NCBI GenBank assembly: GCA_900660155.1
Contig: CABFPE010000006.1
Coordinates: 2,606,512-2,670,511 of the forward strand
Source: Hofstenia miamia
Lineage: Eukaryota; Xenacoelomorpha; Acoela; Hofsteniidae
DNA length: 64,000 bases
Direction: 5' to 3'
Positions within the stretch are counted from its first letter, which is position 1. Each line of letters opens with the position of its first letter. The notes below the pieces were generated by a model. The model was not told where the DNA came from and did no database searches. It worked only from the letters and a program-made list of their open reading frames with translations. Shown here piece by piece: positions 1-11,993 of this stretch. The position numbers and the translations under genes are program-made.

Positions 1-58
1 GAATTCCTTGACTCGAGCATTGCTGGATGCGCTGAGATAAAAAGAGATCAATTCACTG

Positions 59-385
59 TTAATTCATTAGCTTTTGATCCAAAATTTTCGCTAGAGTGGC
101 GAAAAGCAAGACCTTTTCTGAGATTAAAGTTATTGTTGAATTACATGTACCAGAATCATACAATAATCTAGTTTCTAATGGTTGTGATTTCAACTGGGCA
201 TCAATTTGCTCAAGAAATATTCCTTCTTGAATGAAAGACGACAACAGCTGTGATATGTCGATTTCCAATTTAAATTTTAAGCTTCCCATAAATGAGAATT
301 TTTTTGTCAGATAGATATTAAATACCATGCTTTGTAGCAAAGAAATCAGCATTTCAGTTCTGGCATAGATCAGGGATTTTTTCAC
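59..385 (-). CDS. uncharacterised ORF, possible terminal exon
   Basis: A 108-codon open frame on the minus strand ends at the TAA at 59-61. Its composition is more protein-like than most chance frames here, with Glu, Asp, Gln and Gly spread through it and few lysine or isoleucine runs. The more convincing part starts at an internal Met-Gly-Ser near 290 and runs to the stop. No domain, signal peptide or membrane segment is recognised. There is no convincing splice acceptor at the left edge of the frame, so the true start is unknown. It could be the last exon of a host gene lying to the right, a transposon remnant, or chance. Function unknown. Confidence 0.25.
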   Translation of the reverse strand: MKKSLIYARTEMLISLLQSMVFNIYLTKKFSFMGSLKFKLEIDISQLLSSFIQEGIFLEQIDAQLKSQPLETRLLYDSGTCNSTITLISEKVLLFATLAKILDQKLMN

Positions 386-415
386 CGCAATAAGACAGAA
401 ATATATTATTTTGAA

Positions 416-1267
416 ATGAATAACCCACGTTCATGGATCACTATACAATGTAATATTAATTTCAATATCTTCACACACCTGCCCCCAACCCCCCACACAC
501 ACACACACCTTCTATTTGATCTGAGACTACGTTGGCAGCATAAGCTGATTCTAGCAGTTTTGACTTTAGAAGAATTTGCTCACCTTTCTTTTTTTTAATT
601 TCTCCAGTTCACTTTTTTCTTTGAAATGCTGATGCTGACACGACAAAAAAACAGTTAATATATATGCACGCAGCTAGCTATCCCACCCACGTACAATACA
701 AAACCTAAATGTTTTTATCTGTAAACAATTACCCAACTTCTCAAATAGATGACATATTTATGATGCTGCAAAAATTTCAATTAACAGTGTAATGCGTGAT
801 TTGCAGCAATAATTTGTGAAATCTTACCGAGGACCTAAAGATATGGCCTGGTAAACCTTAGTTAAAATGACCCAACCTAACATCGCTTCTTAAGTAACAG
901 CTAGCATGGATCTGCCTTTTATACTTTTAGGGCACACATGAATTTAGTCGCAAGTGAAAAAAATAGGAAACTACGATAAACATATTGATCATGTAATAAA
1001 TGTACAGGAATTCTTTGAAGCAAACTTAATCTTAAATTGAGCTTCATCTGCAAAAGTTTAGTTCAAAATACAAAAATGCATTTACGAGGATAAGAATATG
1101 GCCTAGTGATATTCAGCAGCAATAAACATGAAGAAATCCTTGTTAAAATCAATCTGAAATTAAATTTGAATGCTTTTGTAAATTTACGCAAATATTATTA
1201 ATTAACAACTGTTCTGCGGAAAACTGCGTAAGACGTTTAATTGAAATGTCCACGTTAAAATATATGA
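416..1267. other. non-coding stretch
   Basis: AT-rich sequence with no recognisable gene. It holds a short C-run followed by a (CA)n microsatellite at about 487-508. Nothing else stands out. Confidence 0.6.
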
Positions 1268-1435
1268 AGTATTGATAGAATAAATTTATGTGGAATAATA
1301 AAACCAAGGAATAGAGCCGACAAAGTTAGTAGGTTTCCTAGTCAAAGAACATCTGCCTTTGAGGAAACATTGAAAAGGGAGTACAGTGTTGTAAAACAAG
1401 ATTTATTGAATTATTATAATATTCCGTTAACATGA
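1268..1435 (+). CDS. short anonymous open frame
   Basis: A 55-codon frame between stops. The segment from about 1325 to the TGA at 1433-1435 has a mixed, protein-like composition (Arg, Ser, Gln, Glu, Lys, Val). It has no ATG at a sensible place, no recognised domain and no clear splice acceptor. It may be a relic exon or chance. Confidence 0.12.
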   Translation, partial: SIDRINLCGIIKPRNRADKVSRFPSQRTSAFEETLKREYSVVKQDLLNYYNIPLT

Positions 1436-2063
1436 TGTTATGTATAGCTACCACAAACTATGCACTCTTAATCATTATCAAACATATTTGGTAAAGATAA
1501 TTTTTACTGGAGTGTATCTCTAAATGGGACAGCAAATAAAAAGCAACAATATTTAAGAGATTTCTTTTCAAAAAATGTTATCATATATATATATTTAATA
1601 TACAATTTTGGGTATGTTACTTTAAAAAAATATTTATTTTTTTGTCACTTAGCATTTTCACAAAAGCACCTCGCTACTTTACGTGTTAGTTTTCATTCGT
1701 ACTTATAATACTTGTATTTTAAGCAATTTTTATGTATTGAAAAAATTATATCATATATTTTTATATTTCTGAAAATATTTGTTCTGTTAATAACAAGGAA
1801 AAAACAATATAAAAAGCAGTTTAATCTTGCAGCTTAGCGAAACAACTGTCTAGGAGCAATAATGTATATAAGTAACGAATGACTATTCCCAATACTACTA
1901 CTAATTACTATTTTATATCATTATTGTAGTGCGAAGTATGAGTCTACTAAGATTGTAATAGACTATTTCGCAGTAGAACTATTGAATCAAAGTTGCTTGC
2001 GATGTTTATTGGACCTACTTTTATAAAGTCATTCCTACCTAATCTATAAAAATGATTGTAAAT

Positions 2064-2064
<1 letters not shown>
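1436..2064. other. non-coding stretch
   Basis: Very AT-rich sequence. I see no coding signal, no transposase motif and no notable repeat other than scattered short AT runs. Confidence 0.6.
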
Positions 2065-2096
<32 letters not shown>

Positions 2097-2172
2097 NNNN
2101 NNNNNNNNNNNNNNNNNNNNNNNNNNNNNNNNNNNNNNNNNNNNNNNNNNNNNNNNNNNNNNNNNNNNNNNN

Positions 2173-2203
<31 letters not shown>
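2065..2203. repeat. (AT)n microsatellite with assembly gap
   Basis: An (AT)n run enters a block of Ns at 2097-2172 (76 bases) and resumes on the far side until about 2203. The gap lies wholly inside the microsatellite, so its true length is unknown. A translated ORF across it is meaningless. Confidence 0.95.
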
Positions 2204-2205
<2 letters not shown>

Positions 2206-2894
2206 CTTTAGGAACATAAGAAATGTCTTCAAGATGTGCACGTTTACGTTTTGTTCTAATTTAAAGAAGTGCTATAAATTTCCAGTATTGGCAAATATCA
2301 TTCAGAACGCGTCATATAAAATGGAGTGAATAAATAATAAATAGTAGCTGAATAAAACTGAAAATAAAGTATGTCGCTATATTAGTTATCATCCAAATTC
2401 CAATGACACGCTGTTAATTATTAATGAAGGAAATAATTGACAAACTACGATTAAAGGAAATGTACTGAAACACATTGTTTCTGAATTCCATTAATAAAGC
2501 AACACAATTTATTACCGATTCCTAACTCGCGTCGAGTGGTGTTGAAGTACAGGGTGTCAATAAAGCTTATTATTGCACGAACCAATTCAGTTCATAGGCT
2601 ACCTGATATGCGATTCATATGTGGGTCAGAGGATATTAGCCTGCAATGTACTATTTATTGATGTACGGCAAAATTTTTTTCATATGCCCAGTATTGCGAA
2701 ATCACACTTGACAAGTTATTCTCAAGTATTATTTAAATGCTATTGAATTTTTGTACAATAACATTATTTTTCTTTTGATTTCAAATTTAACCGCAAAATA
2801 TTGCACTTTGATTGCCCAGCCCGGTCCGGCTTTATGAAAAAATTAATCCCGTTGGCTTTTCCTGAGAAATATTGTGTACTCAAAAGGATACAAT

Positions 2895-3430
2895 CGATTT
2901 TGTCCACATATTCAAACAATTTTCTCAAAACTTATTAAAGACATTTGGAAATCTTTGGATATTGAAAAATCCATGACAGCATCGTAAACATCTAGTCTAA
3001 TTAACCTGCTGGCTTTGCATTCTTCGCCCTGGGTAAATTTTGGTTCGACTCGACTGCTAATTTTTTATTGCGGAATGGCTCAAATTAGCTTTTGAGCTAA
3101 TTTATTGCGACAAGAAGTGAAATGCCTAAAAAGTTGCATCAAACTCACTCATTTTGCAAACTTTAATAGCATATAGCATTTGCCAAGCAACTTTTCCTTA
3201 CATTATAAATGAATTTTAATAAATTTTCAGGGAATTTTTTCTAACCCAGCTAAGTATAGTCTTTTCAATTTAGAATATAAATGGCTCGACTCCGTTCAAA
3301 TAACAAAAAATGGTGCCTCTTGTAAATTTGCTGCATTTATACTTAATATTAAGACAATAATACAGCATAGAGTTTTTGAGATATCTTTTCTAGTTCCTGA
3401 GTTATGAGCATTAGAATTTAGGGTTTGAAA
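2895..3430 (+). repeat. dispersed repeat family R1, copy (forward)
   Basis: The block begins with a match to the R1 core (GTCCACA, then CAAACAATTTTCTC, then the TTTGGAAATCTTTGGATATTG block at about 2943-2964). A further match to the 33.4 kb copy appears near 3395-3420 (TAGTTCCTGAGTTATGAGC against TAGTTCGTGAGTTCTAAGC). The middle is strongly diverged. No ORF with a known domain lies inside; a 62-codon frame at 3425-3613 overlaps the right edge and is not recognised. R1 is a description made from this window only. Confidence 0.5.
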
Positions 3431-3779
3431 AAAGTTCATTTTTTCATATTGTTATTTTATGAACTAAGACAGCATATATCAGAGCAGGAAATGCTTACAA
3501 ACTCACCAGTTGATTTTCCTTCCCAAAAATCAATACTATACCATGACAACAAAGGAGATGCTCACAGAATCGTCAATGCAAGAAGAAACTTTTATATAAT
3601 TACATTGGCCTAGAATTATTATAGTTGTATTGCAATCCATAATCTTCTATGCAATGTATGGGGCAACATCATTACTCTTTAACATCTCACACAAGTTATG
3701 CTTGAATTGATCCCTCTGGTGGGCATCCCACCCTTTCCAAACGCACAATCAGTGACCATAAGTTCATGTGTCTCATAGC

Positions 3780-4075
3780 CTCTAATCTCAACAATGACAC
3801 ATTATTTTGAAGTGCTCTGTACAGGTGAGATGGTAAATGGTGAATACTACATCGAATTTTGGAAAAGAATGCTCGACAAATTCGACCACATGGCACCCAG
3901 TGAAATATTGCTTATGTATAACAATGCCCGGGCTCATGTCGCACAGCTTGTCAAAACGTGAGTTAATGAGAAATGTATTGTGCTTTTGACACAAACTCCC
4001 TACTCACCTGATGTCAATTTAATGAAGGAGTATTTCTCAGGCTTAATTCCAGCTCGGACTTAAATTTTTAAACAT
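3780..4075 (+). pseudogene. mariner-like transposase fragment (dead)
   Basis: The plus-strand frame starting at the ATG near 3829 gives the mariner-type stretch VNGEYYIEFWKRMLDKF, followed at about 3919-3960 by a stretch matching the usual DNARPHVAxLV motif, here NNARAHVAQLV. The catalytic Asp is replaced by Asn. After a TGA near 3960 the frame continues into TPYSPDVNLMKEYFSGL, the position of the third catalytic Asp of the SPDLNPxD(F/Y)F motif, where Asp is lost as well. Only the catalytic C-terminal half is visible; the helix-turn-helix region and inverted repeats are not. Mariner transposases cut and paste DNA at TA sites. This copy is inactive: two catalytic residues changed, at least one stop. 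Confidence 0.75.
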
Positions 4076-4079
4076 TGCA

Positions 4080-5799
4080 AAAGTAACTGACACCAATACT
4101 GATTGTAGCGAAGATTTCGCGAAAGAGTACCACATATTGGGCAGAGCTAGAAATGGCGACGCCCATACGCAATCTTACTCAGGTGCATTTTAAGTTTATT
4201 TTGAAAAAATTATTTAATACTGCAATTTAAATACGAGAAGCTATTTATCTACCTACATTATAGGTACTTATCTAAGTTTACATAGAAACGGAGGAATGAC
4301 GAAAAGAAGGCATAATATTCCACTCTAAATATAACAGAACAAAAACTCAGTTTATCATACACTTCAATATCTTAATGCTACACTCTTATTTCAAGCCAAT
4401 GTCCGGCCTGGCCCAGATTGCAACACTGAGTTAGTGGGACAAAATATCGTTAACAAAGTTTGAATTGAACACACTGAATAATACATTTTATAAGTTGCGT
4501 GTGCAAAAACCCCAAATAATCAAAAGATTTCATGAACAGAATGTAGAATTGCTTTTTCAATGCGTTAGTATGATTCCTAGATAAATTGATAAATGTATTT
4601 CGAATAAATTATTTTCGAAATATAGTATTTTTTTTACTTCCTACTGTTAAGTAAGGGCCTTGACAAAAAATTCACACATGAAGTATAAAATGATGAAAAG
4701 TGTTTCAACATTTTTAAAGTATAAAAGTTGAAAATTTTAAAAAATAAGTGACTGATAACTTGAGTAACTTACAATCCAATTTCTCTTAAAGTTGAAAAAC
4801 AAATCTGCAATGACTATTGAAGAAAAATTAAAGGCGAAATCCAGAAAAATAAAATTAAGTGGAAAGGAACGTATCACAGTCATTAACACAAACAACGGTA
4901 ATAATTAATACAATAGGAAGCCTTCACCCGCGATACTTCCGTTTTGGTTGTTAATTATTCAGTAATCCCAAACAACAATAAATAATGCAGTGACATTGAT
5001 ATTGAATGATGGAGATGCGGATATAGTGGCCCTAATGAGCACTCAGGCAGAAAGAAAACATGTCCATCGCAAATGTCAAAGGCGACAGAATAAAAAAGGA
5101 AATCACAACACCATATTGACAATTGCACGTTCCATAAAATGGATGTGATTCCATTAATAGACGTGTGATTTTTCTAGAGCTAAATGTATACATTTCCATT
5201 TACGACCATAAATGGATGCGTAAGGGTGCATCCATTATGAATGTCGCAAGCAACAAATATTATAAAATATGATTCGATATTTTTTAAACACATGTTGCGT
5301 CGAAATACTAAATTTAAACCTGTCTTTTGGTCGAATTATCATGTTCTAAAAATATAAATCAATCACAATTTCTCAAATTTATAAAATTTAAATATATTGT
5401 TTAAGAGTGTTTTAGATGTCAAATTGAAAAATATATTTTGCATACAAGCCTCATTCAAAAAATACAACCACTTGGGAAAACAAAAACCAAAAAATATGTT
5501 TTCTAACTTAGTCTTGCCACTATGCTCATTAACTGCAATTATAGCATATTACTGTACGAATTTCCAATGAATATGTAGACAATTGAAAGTATATTTGTAA
5601 AAAATCAACTTGGAGATAACAGTACTAATCAAATGTATATAATATACTTTTGATTGAAAGAAGTAAAACATTAGTTAAAATTGCTTACTGCTAAATTAAA
5701 ACTTGTTCCTCAAAGGTTAACTGTGTTTTCCTGTTTTATAATACTGTTTCATACTATGAGATTAGAGATCAGAAACAAAATAAGAACCGAGAACAAATT
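4080..5799. other. non-coding stretch
   Basis: No gene recognised. A slightly GC-richer patch at about 5005-5090 contains a reading frame with two Cys spaced like half a zinc knuckle, but it is too short and unsupported to call. The remainder is AT-rich sequence without visible repeats. Confidence 0.55.
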
Positions 5800-6650
5800 T
5801 AAAAATGAAAACATGTAATAGCGTAGGCGGTCAATTCAGCCTCAGTACTAAGATCAATGAAGCAAAAACGGAAGTAATGTTTTTGTCCTCTGAAAGGTTA
5901 CGTTGTACATTCCCACATACTATTGCTATTAATGATGTCAGCCTTACATGCTGTGACAAAGTCAACGTGTTAGGTGTTATTACGGACAAAAATCTAAGGC
6001 TGCGACATCATATTGATCATCTTTTCGTAGCTTGTATTCGTACTCTGAAATCCATCCGTCGGATACGTAGATTCCTAAACAATTCAACGACTAATCATTT
6101 AGTACGAAGTTTGGTGCTAAGCAAACTGGATTATTGCAACTCATTGTTTTACGCTCTCCCGAGTTATCAATTAAAAAAGTTCCAACGCATCCAGAATATG
6201 GGAGCTAGGCTCATTTTCAAACTGCGGTGGTCTGATCACATTACTCCCTATCTCCATGACTTGCACTGGCTATGTATTAGGGATCGAGTTTCATTCAAAC
6301 TATTAGTATTAGTTTATAAAGCTTTAAATGATGCCGATTGTCCCGAGTACCTAAAGAATATGATCTCACCTAATGATCTACATGGCCGACGTACTCGACT
6401 GCAGTCAACACCACAACTTGTGATGCCTCGTACACGTACTTCATATGGAGATCGTAGTTTTTCTGCTTCAGGGACACTGATTTGGAATAAGCTACCGATT
6501 TACATCAAGCAGTCCTCGTCATTAGTGACTTTTAAGAAAGATCTGAAGACACATCTCTTTAGAAACCACTATTACCCATAATTTCGTTGCTCGCTCTTGA
6601 ATGTACTTTTGTATAGTGTGAGCGTAATATTGTATAATAATAATAATAAG
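5800..6650 (+). mobile_element. 3' end of a CR1/L2-like LINE
   Basis: This 5'-truncated non-LTR retrotransposon comprises the C-terminal part of the reverse transcriptase ORF, a short 3' UTR and a simple-repeat tail (ATA/TAA units at about 6636-6649). Tailing by a short tandem repeat instead of poly(A) is usual in CR1/L2-type LINEs. 5' truncation is the normal outcome of target-primed reverse transcription. I could not identify a clear target-site duplication. Confidence 0.85.
5805..6581 (+). pseudogene. LINE reverse transcriptase, C-terminal fragment
   Basis: An uninterrupted frame of 258 codons. Hallmarks of the RT thumb and C-terminus in CR1/L2/Rex-type LINEs occur in the expected order: KTEVM near residue 22, LGVITDKNL near residue 56, SKLDYCNSLFYALP at about 104-120, a FQRIQNMGARL stretch, DHITPYL-HDLHWL, FKLLVLVYKAL, then PRTRTSYGDRSFSASGTLIWNKLP and the terminal VTFKKDLKTHLF. 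The catalytic palm with the YADD box lies upstream and is missing, so the ATG at 5805 is not a real start. The full-length protein copies element RNA into DNA at a nicked target. The absence of stops suggests a fairly recent insertion, but the fragment cannot be active alone. Confidence 0.9.
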
Positions 6651-6654
6651 ATGA

Positions 6655-7827
6655 GAAGGAAATGTCTTAAAATATAGTTTTTCGATTAAAATAACTTTGC
6701 ATACACATATGTTTAACTAGGTCAGACTTGGAGGGAATTTGGGCTCATGTGTAGATATCACTCATAAAGAAGTTTTCCGAAAGTTTTCTAATAATTTTAA
6801 TTATCCATTTTCATAAAGGAATTTTTATGCAATATCATAGGTCTCTGTGATGTATAACACAATAGTACACATCGCAGAAATAGAATGCCAAAATGCTTAA
6901 AATTGTTTTTCCGAGCGAGATGCTAAAATACAAAGCATGGATCTTAACGAAAAAATGTAGACTAAAGGACTTTTAAGGGTAACCTTAAGCAAAAAATGAA
7001 AATGAATAATTGTGAGGCATTATAAATATATTGCTTGGGTGGGTTATGAATATTGAAATCTTTGAATTATTAAATTGAGAATTCAATAAAATATTGGATG
7101 TAAATACAAATTCAATAAAAGTGGAGTGATTAATTGTGTAGAGGAATGATATTAGATTTCAGTCTTATAGTTGACAGCTTCCCTACATTGCCTTTAGATA
7201 CTAAATCAATGATTATTATTGCAAAAGAACCTTTTAAAAGCGAGATCTGAGGCGCCAATAAACTGCACTGAAACAAAACATTCTTCAGAAAATATAACTA
7301 GAATGTAATTTCAAATTTATAAATAAACAGTTAAAATAATTGTTACGGGATATCGAACTGAAAATTAAAAATCTGATATGCTAGAGGATAATATGGCTTT
7401 TAATCTAGCAGTACCATGCGGTAACCTTAACAAAATTAGTCACACTGCATTGAGAAATGTTGAAATTGAAATGTGCTGTATATTTTATCCACACAATATT
7501 TTTGTTTTAGACTAGCTATCTAGCAGGCAACTCTATCATTATATAACTGTGATGCATATTGCCAAACTTTGTAGTTTCATGGAATATTTAGTACTGTTAC
7601 CATTTGGTTTGTAACTATGTAAAGGAATGCAGTTAGAGTAAATTTACAACAAAGTTATCTAAAAATTAAAAAACAGGGTAATGCAGGTAAATTAAAAAAA
7701 TAAATAAATAGTAATGTGACAGAATGTTTAAAAGTACTAGCAGCATACCATATATGTCATCCTAGTAACGTGGTCAATATGTTCCGACCAGTATTGTTAA
7801 TTGTTTCGTGAAATGTATGTTTTGCAG
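6655..7827. other. non-coding stretch
   Basis: AT-rich sequence following the LINE tail. No coding frame, transposase motif or notable repeat is visible. Confidence 0.55.
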
Positions 7828-7925
7828 CTATAGAAAGAACTCCACAATTCTCCACCTGCAAAGGCACTTCACAAAGACATATCTTCTGTTATCAAGGAAC
7901 ACTGACAAACCTGAGAGCAACTCAG
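7828..7925 (+). CDS. candidate internal coding exon, unknown gene
   Basis: A 98-nt segment lies between a good acceptor (TATGTTTTGCAG ending at 7827) and a donor (CTCAG|GTAGAT at 7926). It is richer in GC than its flanks. Two frames are open across it. The better one (two bases, then 32 codons ending on a codon boundary) reads IERTPQFSTCKGTSQR and continues with HIFCYQGTLTNLRATQ, with two cysteines and mixed composition. I cannot assign a family. It may be a single exon of a multi-exon gene with long introns, or a chance match to splice consensus. Other exons of such a gene are not evident nearby. Confidence 0.3.
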
Positions 7926-8470
7926 GTAGATTTCTAGGCCAGCAAAACTAGTAACTGTAATATACAGCTTCATTTACTTATTATTTTTATTAAATGAATA
8001 ATTTTTTATTCCATGCATTAGCTATTAATGCAATTCAAACGCGCGATTAGAATGGCTTTCCACAATAACCCAAAGCGAATTAAGATGTGCAAACAATAAT
8101 AATACGAGTTTTGCATTGAAATGAAATGTGCATTATTTAATTCAATCAATTATTCAATTTGTTTTTGAAAACGGAAATTGAAAATATTTATTTATACCAA
8201 TGTAAGCCAAAAACGAACTTTAAATTGCAGTAATTATCTAACAAAAAAGACCAAATCTGTATTTGAAAAGATCAATTTATAACAAAATTATGAAATTATT
8301 TAACATTGAAAACATATTTTTATTACAGTGCTACTATTTTGGGACATTTTTTATATTAAATTAGGTCTGCTATGCAGGTAAAAAGCAAACGCATAAACTA
8401 AACGATGCAAAAAATTTCCGTAAGCTTCATTTTTTATCAAAATAATAATAAGAATAATAATTATGCATAT

Positions 8471-8480
8471 AAATAAATAA

Positions 8481-8527
<47 letters not shown>

Positions 8528-8830
8528 TATATATATATGTCTAATATTTGCACAAGTTTATTTTGAACTCAATATGTTTACTCAATCCATTAGTTTTTTA
8601 ACTCAAAAAACGTAAAATTTTATTTGTTATACATATACATACAAATTCAATTTTATTCACAATTGTTCAAATATTGCAAATATATTTCCATCTATCTAAA
8701 ACAAGAAAATTAATATGACTTTATATATATATATATATAATATTTTGCACAAGTTAGTTTTGAACTCAATTTGTTTTCTTAACTCAAAAACGTAAAATTT
8801 TTTACATGTGTGCAAATATTGCAAAGGCAC
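8471..8830. repeat. (AT)n-linked degenerate duplication
   Basis: Two imperfect copies of about 100 bp, each preceded by an (AT)n run (8471-8538 and 8721-8740). Copy 1 begins near 8541 with TAATATTTGCACAAGTTTAT and copy 2 near 8738 with TAATATTTTGCACAAGTTAG. Both contain TTTTGAACTCAAT, AACTCAAAAA and ACGTAAAATTTT, followed by CAAATATTGCAAA. The microsatellite belongs to the duplicated unit. No TIRs or coding potential are visible. Confidence 0.8.
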
Positions 8831-8834
8831 TTTC

Positions 8835-10180
8835 CACGCGTCCAAGCTTGTGGCTTTATATTTTCGTAAAGTTACTGTGAAGTTAGTAATCAGTTCTTCA
8901 AAGATTTATAATCTACTATACTTTGACGAAAAGTAGCCTGTTTCTGAGTTATTATCAGCCATGGCGTGGATGGAATATTTTATGATTAATATTATGGTTA
9001 TTTTTATCAAAAACAAATTTGCAAAGATCCGTCCATAAAGAGAATTTCAAACGCATGCGTATTTTTTTAGCTCTTTAAGAGAGAGAGTGAGAAAATTTAT
9101 ATGCACTTGATATTTTAAGGAGGGAGTAATATTATGCCAAGCATATAATTAGCTCCCATGGTGTAAAATGACTGGTACACACAAATAATATTGTCAGATT
9201 TCTACAACAAAATGATTGTGCGTCAATAGTATATATTTTCATTGTTCATTTTAAGCAGTTATATTTTAAGATGTAAAATGAATAAATTAATCTGTTAGAC
9301 TTTGTTTTTGATCCAGAATATTGCATGCATATCCATAAAATCATTTATCTGATCCATATCCATTAAGTATTCTTTTCTTGCATTGATCCATACCTAGACC
9401 CAGATTCACGGCAACCCGTATCCTTGATTAACGTGGACATCAGATACAATTCAATAATTCAGTAGAATAGAGCACCTACGCATTATATAAAGAACCCTGA
9501 TAATTATTTGAATGGAATTTCACTGACGTGAAGTTTGAAAATCCAACAAGGAAGAGTTTATTTCTTAAGACTTTTTAAAAATTCGACAGCANATTAGTAT
9601 GTTACAAATCACCAATATATATGTATATATATATATATATGGTAATTTCCAATAAATTAGGAAACATCATGTAAATACATCGAAAAACATAAAAGCCTAA
9701 TGCACAAAATAAGAATAGCCTTTAATAAAAGCAAACAAAGGATTCATCAAGAACAAAGATAATACTCTAATATATCTTAAGTCGTCTGCAGTCTAGAAAT
9801 ACAGCTCTGATGAATGCAATACTTCATGCATTGGACAAATTCAAGGCATTTTGCAGTACATATTAATTTAATGAACCTCTGAAAGGCTACATGCAAACCG
9901 AGATCTATCAACAACATAAAGCAAACGAAAGCAATTTTAAAATAATATTTCAACATCAAAATTCAAATATACCCAAATCAATAGTAATTAAGAAACAACT
10001 AAATAGAAATCAAACGTTAAAAAACAATCAAATTAATAATGAATTTTGCGTACTTTAAATAGATAATATTGTAAAACAATACCGCATTTAATGTTAACCT
10101 GGTGAAGCAACGTTAATTTGTGAGACGCATAGTTCAACTTACGCTTCGTTTTTTATTCGTTTCATATGCATATATGAGCT
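8835..10180. other. non-coding stretch
   Basis: No gene recognised. It contains a single N at 9592 (assembly join, no duplication seen around it) and a short AT run near 9616-9640. A GC-richer patch at 9395-9440 is not assignable. Confidence 0.55.
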
Positions 10181-10200
10181 TATGTATGTATGTATGTATG

Positions 10201-10238
<38 letters not shown>
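10181..10238. repeat. (TATG)n-(TA)n compound microsatellite
   Basis: About six TATG units run directly into a (TA)n tract, a compound dinucleotide/tetranucleotide repeat. Confidence 0.95.
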
Positions 10239-10239
<1 letters not shown>

Positions 10240-10240
<1 letters not shown>

Positions 10241-11254
10241 GTATATTGCATAAACATTGTACAGTTGCGATAATTACATAGGCTAGTCCATGTATTTTAG
10301 TATATACAATTCTTTCTACTTTCTAACAAAGTCTCTTTAATTTAATTTGATAGTATTCATCTGCTTAAAAATTTAATTAACTGAACACTGTGATAAATGG
10401 CATTTATCAAATGTGTATAAATGAAATATTTTCAGTTTAGTACATGAGATTTTCAATGCATGACAATAGAAGAAAATAGAATTTAATGCAAGAGATTTTT
10501 TGGTATTAATACTGATCTTCTAGTATTAGCAAGCTTTGAACTTTCACTCTGAAATTGGTGAATTTTTCATTTCAAAAACACGTTCATTTGCCTCAACTGA
10601 AGTCTTGGAGGGGATGAGTTGGATAATTTAACTATTTGTAAGTGAATGTAAAAGTCAGAAAGTTTCGTTAATGATCCTGCAATCATTATCGGTCGCAGTA
10701 TGAAGAATATAATTACAATAAATGATATCATACCATTTTTTGATTAAATAACACATTGGTATTTGTACTAATTTTAAATATTTATTCTTTCGAAAAAAAC
10801 AACGATTTTGCAATTAAGGATCAAAAATAAACAAGAAAACATATTTCTAGAAATAAATGATGTAAATAAAACCAAAAAGTTAATTTGTACGCCAATGAAA
10901 AAAACAACTGCTAAGCGCAGAAAGCGGCGTAATTATTGCTTTGAAACTTTAATCAAGTTAATGACTGCTTCTTAGGTGTAGTAAATTCATTACTTTTTAA
11001 TAAAAAAGTTAAAGAAAATATCATACAAGTGTGGAAGGCAAAACCTAATATAATTACAAAATATTTGAATCAAATGAATTTTAGAGAACTAGAAAATGCA
11101 ACCTTCTAAAAGAGATGAATTAAGTTGAATAAATTTCTTAACAGCTTCAAATATTTGAAATATTTGAAAATGAACTTAAAATTGAAACCTACGTTTCAAA
11201 ATTTGCTAAATTTTTATTCTAGTAACATCAGCTGGCTTTCTAGTATTATATCGA
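10240..11254. other. non-coding stretch
   Basis: AT-rich sequence with no recognised gene, transposon motif or tandem repeat. Confidence 0.55.
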
Positions 11255-11430
11255 AATTCTTGATTGCTTTCGCCAGGAGGTTTGTTTTCGCATCTGTTTG
11301 TCTGTCTGTTAGTTTGATTTTTCAAAAAGTAATAGATAGTCTAATTTAGATCCCATTAAATTTTCAGGCGGATGTGGATTGACGTCTTGTTTGGAATAAT
11401 GCAGCTAAGTATGTTCAGAGGTTTTGGCAG
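11255..11430 (+). repeat. dispersed TCTGTCTG-type repeat, copy 1
   Basis: Contains GCTTTCGCCAGGAGGTTTG, TGTTTGTCTGTCTGTTAG, a CAAAAAGTAATAGATAG block and TTAAATTTTCAGGCGGATG in that order. The same order (gene-like CCGCCAAGGAGGTAT, then CTGTCTGTCTGTACGTTAG) appears again at 38.8 kb. From memory of animal genomes, a motif of this form followed by a block ending in ATTTTCAGG is widespread as a short dispersed element; this is recollection, not a search. Confidence 0.5.
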
Positions 11431-11936
11431 TCTGATCATTTTCGATGTAATTATATAAATGGAAGAACATTCGTTTACAGGGCCATAATTGCATTATTGG
11501 TATATGGGAATATTTAGATATGCAATTATTAAAAATCGCAGTCAGAAATTTCAAAATTTATAAAAAAGGGGATTTGATATAAGCTGGAAATAGTGTAAAA
11601 ATGAATAATGCAACGCCTATACATCCAAACTACAGTAATGTTTATTCCTTGTTTTAACAAATTTAATTGATATTTAAAAAAATTATTTAACAATCGCTTT
11701 CTTTTAAGTTCAAAAAAAGGCGGGCAGACTCTCCCTCTTTTCACTAGCAACGCAACTGCATCTATTAACATCGATTTTGCCTTTTGGTGAAATAAGCATC
11801 TCTAAGCGGAACATAGGATTGCGGTATAAAACTATAATTTCATAAAATAAAAATTTGTTATGGTATCCTCAGCAGAAATGTCAGTCAATACAAATACATA
11901 TACTAAAATAAGTATTATTGAATACTAATACAGAAT

Positions 11937-11993
<57 letters not shown>

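Noticed and set aside
2044-2241. Minus frame across the first (AT)n gap
   Set aside because: Made of Ns and Ile-Tyr repeats from the microsatellite.
5000-5095. Possible zinc-knuckle of a retroelement Gag (WRCGYSGPNEHSGRKKTC)
   Set aside because: Only two Cys and one His in a short frame with stops on both sides; no protease, RT or integrase nearby.
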